The notes beneath the pieces are model-generated. The model saw nothing but the letters and a program-made list of their open reading frames with translations, did no database searches and was not told where the DNA came from. Of a DNA stretch of 64,000 nt, positions 55,328-64,000 are shown in pieces; within the stretch, counting starts at the first letter, position 1; each line of letters begins with the position of its first letter. This DNA is from Kineosporia corallincola (GTDB lineage Bacteria; Actinomycetota; Actinomycetes; Actinomycetales; Kineosporiaceae). The translations under genes were made by a program, and so were the position numbers. The stretch spans positions 1-64,000 of the forward strand of contig NZ_JAHBAY010000011.1 of NCBI RefSeq assembly GCF_018499875.1. The letters run 5' to 3'.

Positions 55328-56263
55328 GTGAATCTTGGTCGTGCTGGTGCAGCCCTCCTCGCCCTGACGCTCTCCTTCGGCCTGGCCGGGTGTGAGGTCA
55401 CGAACGACATCGGTGGCGCCGGTGTCTCGGACGACTCCGGCACGAAGAGCGACTATGACGGTCAGCTTGCTACGAAGGTGCTGGACACGCTGTCGGTGAA
55501 GGGGCGCTCGGCGACCACCGGCTACGACCGGGACGAGTTCGGCACGGCCTGGAAGGACGTCGACAACAACGGCTGCGACACCCGCAACGACATCCTCAAG
55601 CGCGACCTGACCGGGGAGAAGTTCCGCTCCGGCACCAAGGACTGCGTGGTGGTCAGCGGCACCCTCGACGACCCGTACACCGGCGACACGATCGAGTTCA
55701 CCAAGGAGAAGGCGTCCGAGGTCCAGATCGACCACCTGGTGGCGCTCCAGAACGCCTGGGTCACCGGCGCCGCCCAGTGGACCGAGGAGAAGCGCACCGA
55801 GCTGGCCAACGACCCGCTGAACCTGATGGCGGCCGACGGCCCGACCAACGGAGCCAAGGGGGCCGGCGACGCGGCCACCTGGCTGCCGCCGAACAAGTCG
55901 TTCCGCTGTGAGTACGTGGCCCGGCAGGTCGCGGTGAAGGCAAAGTACGGCAACTGGGTCACCTCCGGCGAGAAGAAGGCAATCAGCGGTGTGCTGGAGG
56001 ACTGCCCGGACCAGCGCGTCCCGACCTCCAAGGCCGTCGACGTGACCAAGGGCGGCTCCTCGGGTGACACGGCCGGTGATGAGGCCACCGAGGACTCCGG
56101 TTCGGACTCTGACAGCAAGAGCAGTGACAATGGGGACGACGTCGAGACACCGGGTGCCTTCTGCTCCCCCGAGGGGGCGAAAGCCAAGGACTCCGACGGC
56201 GACGCTCTGACCTGCAACGTCAAGGGTGATGACGACCGGGCCCGCTGGCGGTCCGCCGACTGA
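55328..56263 (+). CDS. Secreted HNH-family endonuclease lipoprotein with excalibur domain
   Basis: 311-aa protein. Signal peptide with lipobox (LTLSFGLAGCEV; Cys22), then a DUF1524/GmrSD-type HNH nuclease domain with IDHLVALQNAW, NDPLNLMAADGPTNGAKG and a C-terminal WLPPNKSFRCEYVARQ, giving the D-H...N...W pattern of secreted actinobacterial nucleases. A Ser/Asp-rich linker and an excalibur calcium-binding motif (FCSPEGAKAKDSDGDALTC) end the protein. Probably acts on extracellular DNA at the cell surface. Confidence 0.86.
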   Translation: MNLGRAGAALLALTLSFGLAGCEVTNDIGGAGVSDDSGTKSDYDGQLATKVLDTLSVKGRSATTGYDRDEFGTAWKDVDNNGCDTRNDILKRDLTGEKFRSGTKDCVVVSGTLDDPYTGDTIEFTKEKASEVQIDHLVALQNAWVTGAAQWTEEKRTELANDPLNLMAADGPTNGAKGAGDAATWLPPNKSFRCEYVARQVAVKAKYGNWVTSGEKKAISGVLEDCPDQRVPTSKAVDVTKGGSSGDTAGDEATEDSGSDSDSKSSDNGDDVETPGAFCSPEGAKAKDSDGDALTCNVKGDDDRARWRSAD

Positions 56264-56277
56264 TCTACCTTCCGGTG

Positions 56278-56296
56278 TTAGGTTAGGTATACCTCA
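56278..56296. promoter_or_regulatory. IdeR/DtxR/DmdR-type iron box
   Basis: The 19-base site TTAGGTTAGGTATACCTCA matches 15 of 19 positions of the actinobacterial iron-box consensus TTAGGTTAGGCTAACCTAA. It ends 20 bp before the ATG of the siderophore-interacting protein, so Fe2+-bound repressor would block transcription when iron is sufficient. Confidence 0.85.
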
Positions 56297-56316
56297 CTTT
56301 GGAAGGTGGTACCCGC

Positions 56317-57192
56317 ATGTCCATGGCTTCCCGCATGGCCGAAGGCGTCCGTAATCGCGTCGGTGGGCGTGGCGAGGGACGTGGCGGCGCGACCCTGCCG
56401 ATCACGGTCGCCCGTACCGAACGGCTCAGCCCGACCATGGTGCGTGTCGTCTTCACCGGGGACGCGCTCGCGAACTTCACGATGAACGAGTTCAGCGACG
56501 CCTACGTGAAACTGATCTACCCGCGGGCCGGGGTGGAGTACCCCGAGCCCTTCGACATGCGGGTGATCCGCAACCAGATGGCGCCCGAGGACCAGCCGCA
56601 GAACCGCACCTACACGGTGCGCCGCTGGGACGCCGAGAACCGTGAGCTGGCGATTGATTTCGTGGTGCACGGTGACGAGGGTCTGGCCGGTCCGTGGGCC
56701 CGCGACGCCCGGCCCGGCGACCAGATCTGGCTGGCCGGCCCCGGCGGCGGCTACCTGCCCGACGCCGATGTGGACTGGCACCTGCTGGCCGGCGACGAGA
56801 GCGCCCTGCCCGCCATCGCCGCCTCGCTGGAGCGGCTCGCCGACGACGCGACCGGTCACGTGTTCATCGAGATCCACGACGCCGCATCGGAACTCGCGCT
56901 GACCGCCCCGGCCGGCGTGAGCGTCACCTGGCTGCTCAACACCGAGGACGCCCCGGGCGCGGCTCTGGTCGCGGCGGTCACCGGTCTGGAGTTCCCCGAA
57001 GGCGCTGTGCACGCCTTTGTGCACGGCGAGGCCGCCGCGGTGCGTGACCTGCGCCGTTTTCTCAAGCGTGAGCGCGGCGTGAAGCAGACGCACCTGTCGG
57101 TCTCCGGCTACTGGCGGATCGGCGCCAACGACGAGGAGTGGCGCGCGGTGAAGGGCGACTGGAACCGCAAGATCGAGGAGTCCGAGGGCTGA
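56317..57192 (+). CDS. Siderophore-interacting protein (ferric-siderophore reductase)
   Basis: 291-aa FAD/NAD(P)H-dependent reductase of the SIP family releasing iron from ferric siderophores in the cytoplasm. FAD-binding region: NRTYTVRRWD and IDFVVHGDEGLAGPWARDARPGDQIWLAGPGGGY; NAD(P)H part: HLLAGDESALPAIAASLE, and FVHGEAAAVRDLRRFL; C-terminal VSGYWRIGANDEEW is typical. ATG 56317 (or 56323) follows GGAAGG. Preceded by an iron box, so derepressed in low iron. No siderophore-synthesis genes are nearby. Confidence 0.93.
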   Translation: MSMASRMAEGVRNRVGGRGEGRGGATLPITVARTERLSPTMVRVVFTGDALANFTMNEFSDAYVKLIYPRAGVEYPEPFDMRVIRNQMAPEDQPQNRTYTVRRWDAENRELAIDFVVHGDEGLAGPWARDARPGDQIWLAGPGGGYLPDADVDWHLLAGDESALPAIAASLERLADDATGHVFIEIHDAASELALTAPAGVSVTWLLNTEDAPGAALVAAVTGLEFPEGAVHAFVHGEAAAVRDLRRFLKRERGVKQTHLSVSGYWRIGANDEEWRAVKGDWNRKIEESEG

Positions 57193-57202
57193 CACCCTCC
57201 CC

Positions 57203-57253
57203 GGTGGTCATGCGCGATCCGTCCCTTCAACGGGCGAATCGTGCATGACCACC
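57203..57253. terminator. Bidirectional terminator between SIP and GH13 genes
   Basis: GGTGGTCATGCGCGAT (57203-57218) pairs with ATCGTGCATGACCACC (57238-57253), 15 of 16 positions, between the stops of the convergent genes. Confidence 0.75.
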
Positions 57254-57272
57254 GTGCTGGGGGCGTGAGTGA

Positions 57273-58943
57273 TCAGCGCAGGCGGCGGGAGCCCTTGGTG
57301 GCCACGCGCAGCCAGCGGTACCCGTAGCGCCCGAGCTCGATCTCGGTCCGCCCCTCGTCGTCCACCCGGGTGTTCTGCGAGTCGAGCAGGTCCAGCAGCT
57401 CGTTGCCGGCGACCTGCTCGCCCAGCTCCAGGGGCACCTTCACGGGTTCGGGGCTCAAATTGTGGACGGCGACAAGAACGGCGTCCTCCCAGATCAGCCT
57501 GTGCGCGAAGACCGCACCGTGGGGCTGGGCGAGAACCTCGAAGCGGCCCCAGCCCAGCTCCGGGCTGTTGCGGTAGCGCGCGATCAGCAGGCGCACGAAG
57601 TTCAGGAACGACTCCGGGTCGGACCGCTGCGCCTCCACGTTCACGGCCTGGGGGCCGAAATCGCCGGACACCAGGGGCGCGGCCAGCTGGTCGGCTGCGG
57701 CCCGGGAGAAGCCGGCCGACGGTTCCGCGGTCCACTGCATCGGCGTGCGCACCGCCTTACGGTCGCCGAGCTCCAGGTTCTCGCCCATCCCGATCTCCTC
57801 GCCGTAGAACAGCACCGGGGTGCCGGGCAGCGTGAAGAGCAGGCTGTAGACCATGCGGATGCGGTCGGCGTCGCCGTCGAGCATGGGCGGCAGCCGGCGG
57901 ATCAGCCCACGCCCGAACACCTGCATGCGCTCCTGCGGGCCGAAGGCGTCGAACACCTCCTGCCGCTCGTCGTCGCTCAGCTTGTCGAGGGTGAGCTCGT
58001 CGTGGTTGCGCACGAACGTCCCCCACTGGCACTCCGGGGGGATCTCCGGCCGCTCCCGCAGGGCCTTGGCCAGTGGTGCGGCGTCCTGCCGGGCCAGGGC
58101 CAGGTACATGTTCTGCATGGTGATGAAGTCGAACTGGAGGGTGAGTTCGTCGCCCTCGTCGCCGCCGAAGAACTCCAGCTGCTGGTCGTACGGGACGTTG
58201 ACCTCGCCGAGCAGGATCGCGTCACCGGTGCGGCGGTTGAGGAAGGCCCGAAGGTGCCGCACCACCTCGTGCGGATCGGGCAGCGCGGTGGGGGACTCGC
58301 CGATCGTGTCGATGAAGAACGGCACGGCGTCCACCCGGAACCCGGACACCCCCAGGGCCAGCCAGAACCCGACGATGCGGGCGATCTCGTCGCGCACCTG
58401 CGGGTTGGTCACGTTCAGGTCGGGCTGGTGCTTGTAGAAGTGGTGCAGGTAGTACTGCCCGGTCCTCTCGTCCAGCGTCCAGACGCTCTTCTCCTGGTCG
58501 GGGAACACCGGCTCGGGCTGCTTCCCGGCCGGCGGCTCGTCGACCCACACGTACCAGTCCCGGTACTTGCTCTCCCTGGAGCTGCGCGACGCCTCGAACC
58601 AGGGGTGCTGGTCGGACGTGTGATTCACCACCAGGTCGACGATCACCCGCATACCCCGGTCCTTGGCCGTGCGGATCGCCTCGACCAGGTCGCCGTGCGT
58701 GCCCAGCCGCGGGTCGACGCCGTAGAAATCGGTGATGTCGTAGCCGTCGTCGCGGTCCGGCGTGGGATAGAAGGGCATCAGCCACAGGCAGGTCACACCC
58801 AGCTCGGCCAGGTAGTCCACCCGCTGGGCGAGGCCCGCGAAGTCACCCGTGCCGTCGTCGTTCCAGTCCAGAAATGTCTCGACATCGAGACAATAGACCA
58901 CCGCTGTTTTCCACCACATGTCCGCCGTGTCTGTGATCCGCAT
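57273..58943 (-). CDS. GH13 alpha-amylase family protein (trehalose synthase-like)
   Basis: 556-aa GH13 enzyme in the subfamily of trehalose synthase (TreS) and related glucan enzymes. Barrel motifs: WLMPFYPTPDRDDGYDITDF, IVDLVVNHTSDQHPWF, nucleophile Asp205 in GFRVDAVPFF, acid/base Glu247 in LLGEVNVPY, Asp315 in VRNHDELTLD. C-terminal beta domain ends KGSRRLR. No signal peptide: cytoplasmic. It might isomerise maltose and trehalose, or hydrolyse; motif reading cannot decide. ATG 58943; ATG 58919 is the alternative, giving MWWKTAVVYCLD at the N-terminus. Confidence 0.88.
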   Translation of the reverse strand: MRITDTADMWWKTAVVYCLDVETFLDWNDDGTGDFAGLAQRVDYLAELGVTCLWLMPFYPTPDRDDGYDITDFYGVDPRLGTHGDLVEAIRTAKDRGMRVIVDLVVNHTSDQHPWFEASRSSRESKYRDWYVWVDEPPAGKQPEPVFPDQEKSVWTLDERTGQYYLHHFYKHQPDLNVTNPQVRDEIARIVGFWLALGVSGFRVDAVPFFIDTIGESPTALPDPHEVVRHLRAFLNRRTGDAILLGEVNVPYDQQLEFFGGDEGDELTLQFDFITMQNMYLALARQDAAPLAKALRERPEIPPECQWGTFVRNHDELTLDKLSDDERQEVFDAFGPQERMQVFGRGLIRRLPPMLDGDADRIRMVYSLLFTLPGTPVLFYGEEIGMGENLELGDRKAVRTPMQWTAEPSAGFSRAAADQLAAPLVSGDFGPQAVNVEAQRSDPESFLNFVRLLIARYRNSPELGWGRFEVLAQPHGAVFAHRLIWEDAVLVAVHNLSPEPVKVPLELGEQVAGNELLDLLDSQNTRVDDEGRTEIELGRYGYRWLRVATKGSRRLR

Positions 58944-59128
58944 GAATGCGATCTATCACTTCTGGGCAACATTCGCCCTTTCAGCGGGAAGAGCGCGGCA
59001 CGGCGCATTCGGCGGGCGTACTGTTGGACCTGCGGTCAGTGGAGATGCGCGGAAGATAGAAAGTTGTCGTCATTCGACTTCTCCGGCTCCGGCCGTTCCG
59101 GTGAGAAGAAGATGGGGGTCAACCCGCG

Positions 59129-59440
59129 ATGGATCCGACACGGATGGTCGACGAGGCGCTACGCCGCTTCACCGTCATGCAGCTAGCCGTGAACTCCGGT
59201 GACGCCACCGAGGCCGAGGTGCCGGCCACGCGTGCTCTCGTGGCCGCGTTCCAGCACGTCGCCAAGCTGGACGGGTGGGCGAAGATCGCCCTCGACCGCC
59301 TGGTGGCCGAGCCCGGGAACGCCCGGGCGGCAGCGGATCTCAAGCTGAGCATGGAACACGCCGCGCGTCTGCACCCACAGTTCATGCGCACGCTCTCGGA
59401 GGTCTGCGGGGGAGTGCCCGCACCGGGCCAGACGTCGTAG
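59129..59440 (+). CDS. Small helical protein, unknown function
   Basis: 103-aa, all-helical, soluble protein (MVDEALRRFTVMQLAVNSG, RALVAAFQHVAKLDGWAKIALDRLVAEPG, LKLSMEHAARLHPQFM). No recognised domain. Start ATG 59129 lacks a clear ribosome-binding site. A very strong terminator follows the stop codon, supporting it as a real transcription unit. Confidence 0.6.
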   Translation: MDPTRMVDEALRRFTVMQLAVNSGDATEAEVPATRALVAAFQHVAKLDGWAKIALDRLVAEPGNARAAADLKLSMEHAARLHPQFMRTLSEVCGGVPAPGQTS

Positions 59441-59450
59441 AAATCCACCG

Positions 59451-59486
59451 GGGCTGTCCGGACAATGCGAATTGTCCGGACAGCCC
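59451..59486 (+). terminator. Perfect 16-bp terminator hairpin with GNRA loop
   Basis: Arms 59451-59466 (GGGCTGTCCGGACAAT) and 59471-59486 pair without mismatch around GCGA. Each arm contains the self-palindrome TGTCCGGACA, which also occurs at 61352-61361. Confidence 0.85.
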
Positions 59487-59736
59487 TTCGTCGTTCAAGA
59501 GGTATGTCAATTCTTTGGTAAATGTGGATCCTGATGCGCATCGCTGTTGCCCGAGAACCCTGCGTGATGCTTTTCGGTCGGAATTAACCGGCCGCACGGT
59601 AAAGCCAGGTTCGGCTCTCCGGGGGTAATTCCCGGACGGATGCGCCGGCGGTTCAGGTGCAGGGGTGGTGGGTGGTCCGGCAGTTCGCTGCCGCGTACCT
59701 GTTCCGTCGGGTCACGTCAGGACGCATGCTGGGGTC

Positions 59737-59756
59737 ACCCGGCCGGAATGCCGGGT
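59737..59756 (+). other. Hairpin in the beta-glucosidase leader
   Basis: ACCCGGC (59737-59743) and GCCGGGT (59750-59756), 6-nt loop, followed by TTGTT, 36 bp before the ATG. Could be a weak terminator or attenuator. Confidence 0.35.
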
Positions 59757-59792
59757 TTGTTCCCGACCGCGTCCTGAGACCAATGGAGAGAC

Positions 59793-61214
<1,422 letters not shown>

Positions 61215-61232
61215 ACCGGACGGGTGAAGGGA

Positions 61233-61260
61233 CGCGGCCACGGCGGCAGCCGTGGCCGCG
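61233..61260 (+). terminator. Terminator hairpin after the beta-glucosidase gene
   Basis: CGCGGCCACGGC (61233-61244) and GCCGTGGCCGCG (61249-61260), perfect 12-bp stem with a GGCA loop, 18 bp after the stop codon. Confidence 0.8.
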
Positions 61261-61349
61261 CGACCGGCTCAGCCAAACGTCCCAAGTTTTTGATCCGTGA
61301 ATGAGTAAAATCCGAAAGGAAGCTGTTTGAAAAGGTTTTCACCTGTCCA

Positions 61350-61363
61350 GCTGTCCGGACAGC
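61350..61363. promoter_or_regulatory. 14-bp palindrome GCTGTCCGGACAGC
   Basis: Perfect dyad, extended by flanking ACCTG...CAGGT-like bases, in the upstream region of the small gene at 61487. Candidate operator for a dimeric regulator; shares TGTCCGGACA with both arms of the terminator at 59451-59486. Confidence 0.4.
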
Positions 61364-61486
61364 AGGTGGTGAGTGCGAGGTCACATGCCGGAACGGGTCA
61401 GGAATCCCGCGAACGGGTCGTTAATGGAGGTGGCGGCGCAACCGCCGCCCCGCACGAAGCGGTGGATTCCCGATCGAGAGGCATCG

Positions 61487-61693
61487 ATGATCACGAACCT
61501 TCGCCACCAGCTCGCCGAGCGTCGAATCGTCCGGCAGCGTTCCCGCCGGCTGGCCGAAGAACTGGCCAGCTACAGCACCCCGGCCGAGCGGCAGGAGCTC
61601 GATGCGATCCTGGGCCGTCACACCGACGCCGAGATCGCCGAGCTGGAGTCCGTGCTCAACCGTCAGGCGACCGACCGGGCCCTGCACCTGTAA
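61487..61693 (+). CDS. Small helical protein, unknown function
   Basis: 68-aa charged, all-helical protein (HQLAERRIVRQRSRRLAEELASY, STPAERQELDAILGRHTDAEIAELESVLNRQ). ATG 61487 follows GAGAGG by 5 nt; longer versions from 61373 are possible but poorly supported. Strong intrinsic terminator downstream. Family not recognised. Confidence 0.65.
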   Translation: MITNLRHQLAERRIVRQRSRRLAEELASYSTPAERQELDAILGRHTDAEIAELESVLNRQATDRALHL

Positions 61694-61737
61694 CACAACC
61701 TTTGAGGCGCGCCAGTGACGCAGCGCCCATGATGATG

Positions 61738-61770
61738 CGGCGACACGAAGACGTGTCGCCGTTGTTGTTT
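61738..61770 (+). terminator. Intrinsic terminator with T-rich tail
   Basis: CGGCGACACG (61738-61747) and CGTGTCGCCG (61752-61761), perfect 10-bp stem with AAGA loop, followed by TTGTTGTTTT. Confidence 0.9.
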
Positions 61771-61799
61771 TGTCGCCGAAGTTCCTGGGGGCAAAGGAA

Positions 61800-61827
61800 A
61801 CGGCCGCGACCGGCTGGTCGCGACCGT
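61800..61827 (-). terminator. Terminator hairpin of lpdA
   Basis: 61800-61811 and 61816-61827 pair at 11 of 12 positions; on the minus strand the stem is followed by TTTCCTTT. It lies 29 bp after the lpdA stop. Confidence 0.75.
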
Positions 61828-61856
61828 CCTTCGTGAGGGTGCCCGGGGGCTGATCG

Positions 61857-63257
<1,401 letters not shown>

Positions 63258-63264
63258 GGTCCTC

Positions 63265-63270
63265 AGGTTA
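63265..63270 (-). promoter_or_regulatory. -10 element of lpdA
   Basis: TAACCT on the minus strand, 7 nt before the ATG at 63257. Confidence 0.45.
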
Positions 63271-63301
63271 GTGACCCGCTTCCGGCGCCGCCGCGCAGGT
63301 C

Positions 63302-63328
63302 CCGCTCACGGCGCTACGCCGTGAGCGG
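63302..63328. other. Perfect inverted repeat between divergent lpdA and S1 protease genes
   Basis: CCGCTCACGGCG (63302-63313) and CGCCGTGAGCGG (63317-63328), 12-bp stem with a 3-nt loop. Terminator-like, but it lies between two gene starts, so it is either a remnant terminator, an operator, or insulates the two promoters. Confidence 0.5.
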
Positions 63329-63492
63329 AGCCCTTCGTCGTCCGAAATCAAGCTCTTTGTGACTGGCGAGTTACTTTCTGGCGTTTCGGTCTTGTGTTGA
63401 TCAAGGGGCAAATCGGACTATTGGGGCGCTTCCGGGAAACCGGACGTGTCCCTGACATGGCTCTGCCATCACGTCTGCCGAGAGGATCCACC

Positions 63493-64000
63493 GTGAAACC
63501 ACGCCGTTTGCTCGCCGGTCTGGCCGGTTCCGCCCTGGTCGCCGTCGCTCTGGCCGCACCGGCCAGCTCCGCCGGTGCCGCGTCGCAGGTGTCGGACCAG
63601 AAGCTCGTCGAGGTGTCGGCCGCCCAGAAGGCGTCCGTCGAGCAGGACAAGGCGGCCGACGCACTGGCCGCCGAGCTGGGTACGAGCAGCGCGGGCGTCT
63701 ACTACGAGGGATCCACCCTCACGGCCGCGGTCACCACGAAGGCAGCGGTCAAGACCGCCGAGGCCGCGGGGGCCCAGGCCCACCTGGTCGACAACAGCAC
63801 GGCCGATCTCAAGGCCGCGCTCAAGACCCTGGACAAGACCGCGAAGGTGCCGGGTTCGTCGTACGGCATCGACCCGGCCTCGAACCAGGTGCTGGTCAGC
63901 ATCGACAGCACGGTCAAGGGCAAGGACCTGGCCAAGGTCGAGGCGGCCGTGGCCAAGCTCGGCGACCAGGCCACGCTGGAGAAGGTCTCCGGTGAGTTCA
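63493..64000 (+). CDS. Secreted S1 (streptogrisin/alpha-lytic-type) serine protease, N-terminal part
   Basis: Incomplete at the window end; 169 residues visible. Signal peptide KPRRLLAGLAGSALVAVALAAPASSAGA, then an alpha-lytic-protease-like prodomain (AADALAAELGTSSAGVYYEG; SSYGIDPASNQVLVSIDSTV; AAVAKLGDQATLEKVSGEF) of the type that folds secreted S1 proteases. The catalytic domain with His, Asp and Ser would lie beyond the window. GTG 63493 with GAGAGGA 6 nt upstream. Confidence 0.8.
   Translation, partial: MKPRRLLAGLAGSALVAVALAAPASSAGAASQVSDQKLVEVSAAQKASVEQDKAADALAAELGTSSAGVYYEGSTLTAAVTTKAAVKTAEAAGAQAHLVDNSTADLKAALKTLDKTAKVPGSSYGIDPASNQVLVSIDSTVKGKDLAKVEAAVAKLGDQATLEKVSGEF

Larger units (their letters stand above)
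59441..59792. other. Intergenic region between the small helical protein and beta-glucosidase genes
   Basis: 352 bp. Contains the perfect terminator at 59451-59486, then an AT-richer stretch (about 59500-59630) likely holding the beta-glucosidase promoter, and a small hairpin at 59737-59756 in the leader. No LacI-type CebR operator (TGGGAGCGCTCCCA) was seen. Confidence 0.5.

Overview
The window is high-GC DNA from an actinobacterium. Evidence: GTG, TTG and even CTG starts; many genes with a TANNNT -10 box 6-8 nt before the start codon (leaderless transcripts); NucS mismatch repair; Asp-type MurA; DUF2550 and DivIVA-like coiled-coil proteins; SigE-type sigma factor; Tat-exported DUF1501/DUF1800 proteins. 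Gene order follows the well known Mycobacterium tuberculosis stretch prmC-Sua5-wecA-Rv1303-atpBEFHAGDC-DUF2550-PduO-murA ... nucS ... mce-thiolase-thioredoxin ... glgB, broken up by lineage-specific genes. The absence of mycolate genes and the gene content fit a Frankineae/Kineosporiaceae-like actinomycete better than a mycobacterium, but the genus cannot be fixed from the sequence alone. The first ~50 bases are poly-G and probably an assembly artefact.

Layout. 1-3.2 kb: end of prmC, threonylcarbamoyl-AMP synthase, WecA-type phosphoglycosyltransferase, small membrane protein. 3.5-11.2 kb: complete F1Fo ATP synthase operon plus a DUF2550 gene, with hairpins in the two widest internal gaps and a very short epsilon subunit. 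11.5-16.8 kb: adhesin-like membrane protein, response regulator and sensor kinase, divergent from an MMPL exporter. 16.8-21.8 kb: PduO-type adenosyltransferase, MurA, small membrane protein, STAS protein, and a Na+/H+ antiporter fused to a UBP zinc finger. 21.8-30 kb: Tat-exported DUF1501/DUF1800 pair, D-amino-acid oxidase, pyrD-nucS, secreted subtilisin. 30.5-34.3 kb: SigE-like sigma factor, DUF952, AI-2E-family permease, coiled-coil DivIVA-like protein. 34.7-38.6 kb: methylmalonyl-CoA epimerase, Fpg/Nei glycosylase (CTG start), thiolase, proline-rich membrane protein.

38.8-45.6 kb is the least familiar part: thiamine-binding protein, a 1004-aa repeat-rich membrane protein, a lipoprotein overlapping it by 4 nt, a YbbN-like thioredoxin, then a UDP-glucose-dehydrogenase-like protein that has lost its catalytic Glu and Cys residues. 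45.6-55.2 kb: M13 metalloprotease, GlgB, low-molecular-weight tyrosine phosphatase, CxxC membrane protein, Wzc-like tyrosine autokinase with a ~500-aa disordered tail, two small membrane proteins. 55.3-64 kb: HNH-nuclease lipoprotein, siderophore-interacting protein behind an IdeR/DtxR-type iron box, trehalose-synthase-like GH13, GH1 beta-glucosidase, small helical proteins, dihydrolipoyl dehydrogenase, and the start of a secreted S1 protease.

Notable non-coding structure includes a family of related intergenic hairpins built on (A)ATGGTGGACGACG / CGTCGTCCAYCATT, strong terminators between convergent genes, and in-frame tandem DNA repeats in three low-complexity proteins. No tRNA, rRNA, CRISPR array or intact insertion sequence was recognised.
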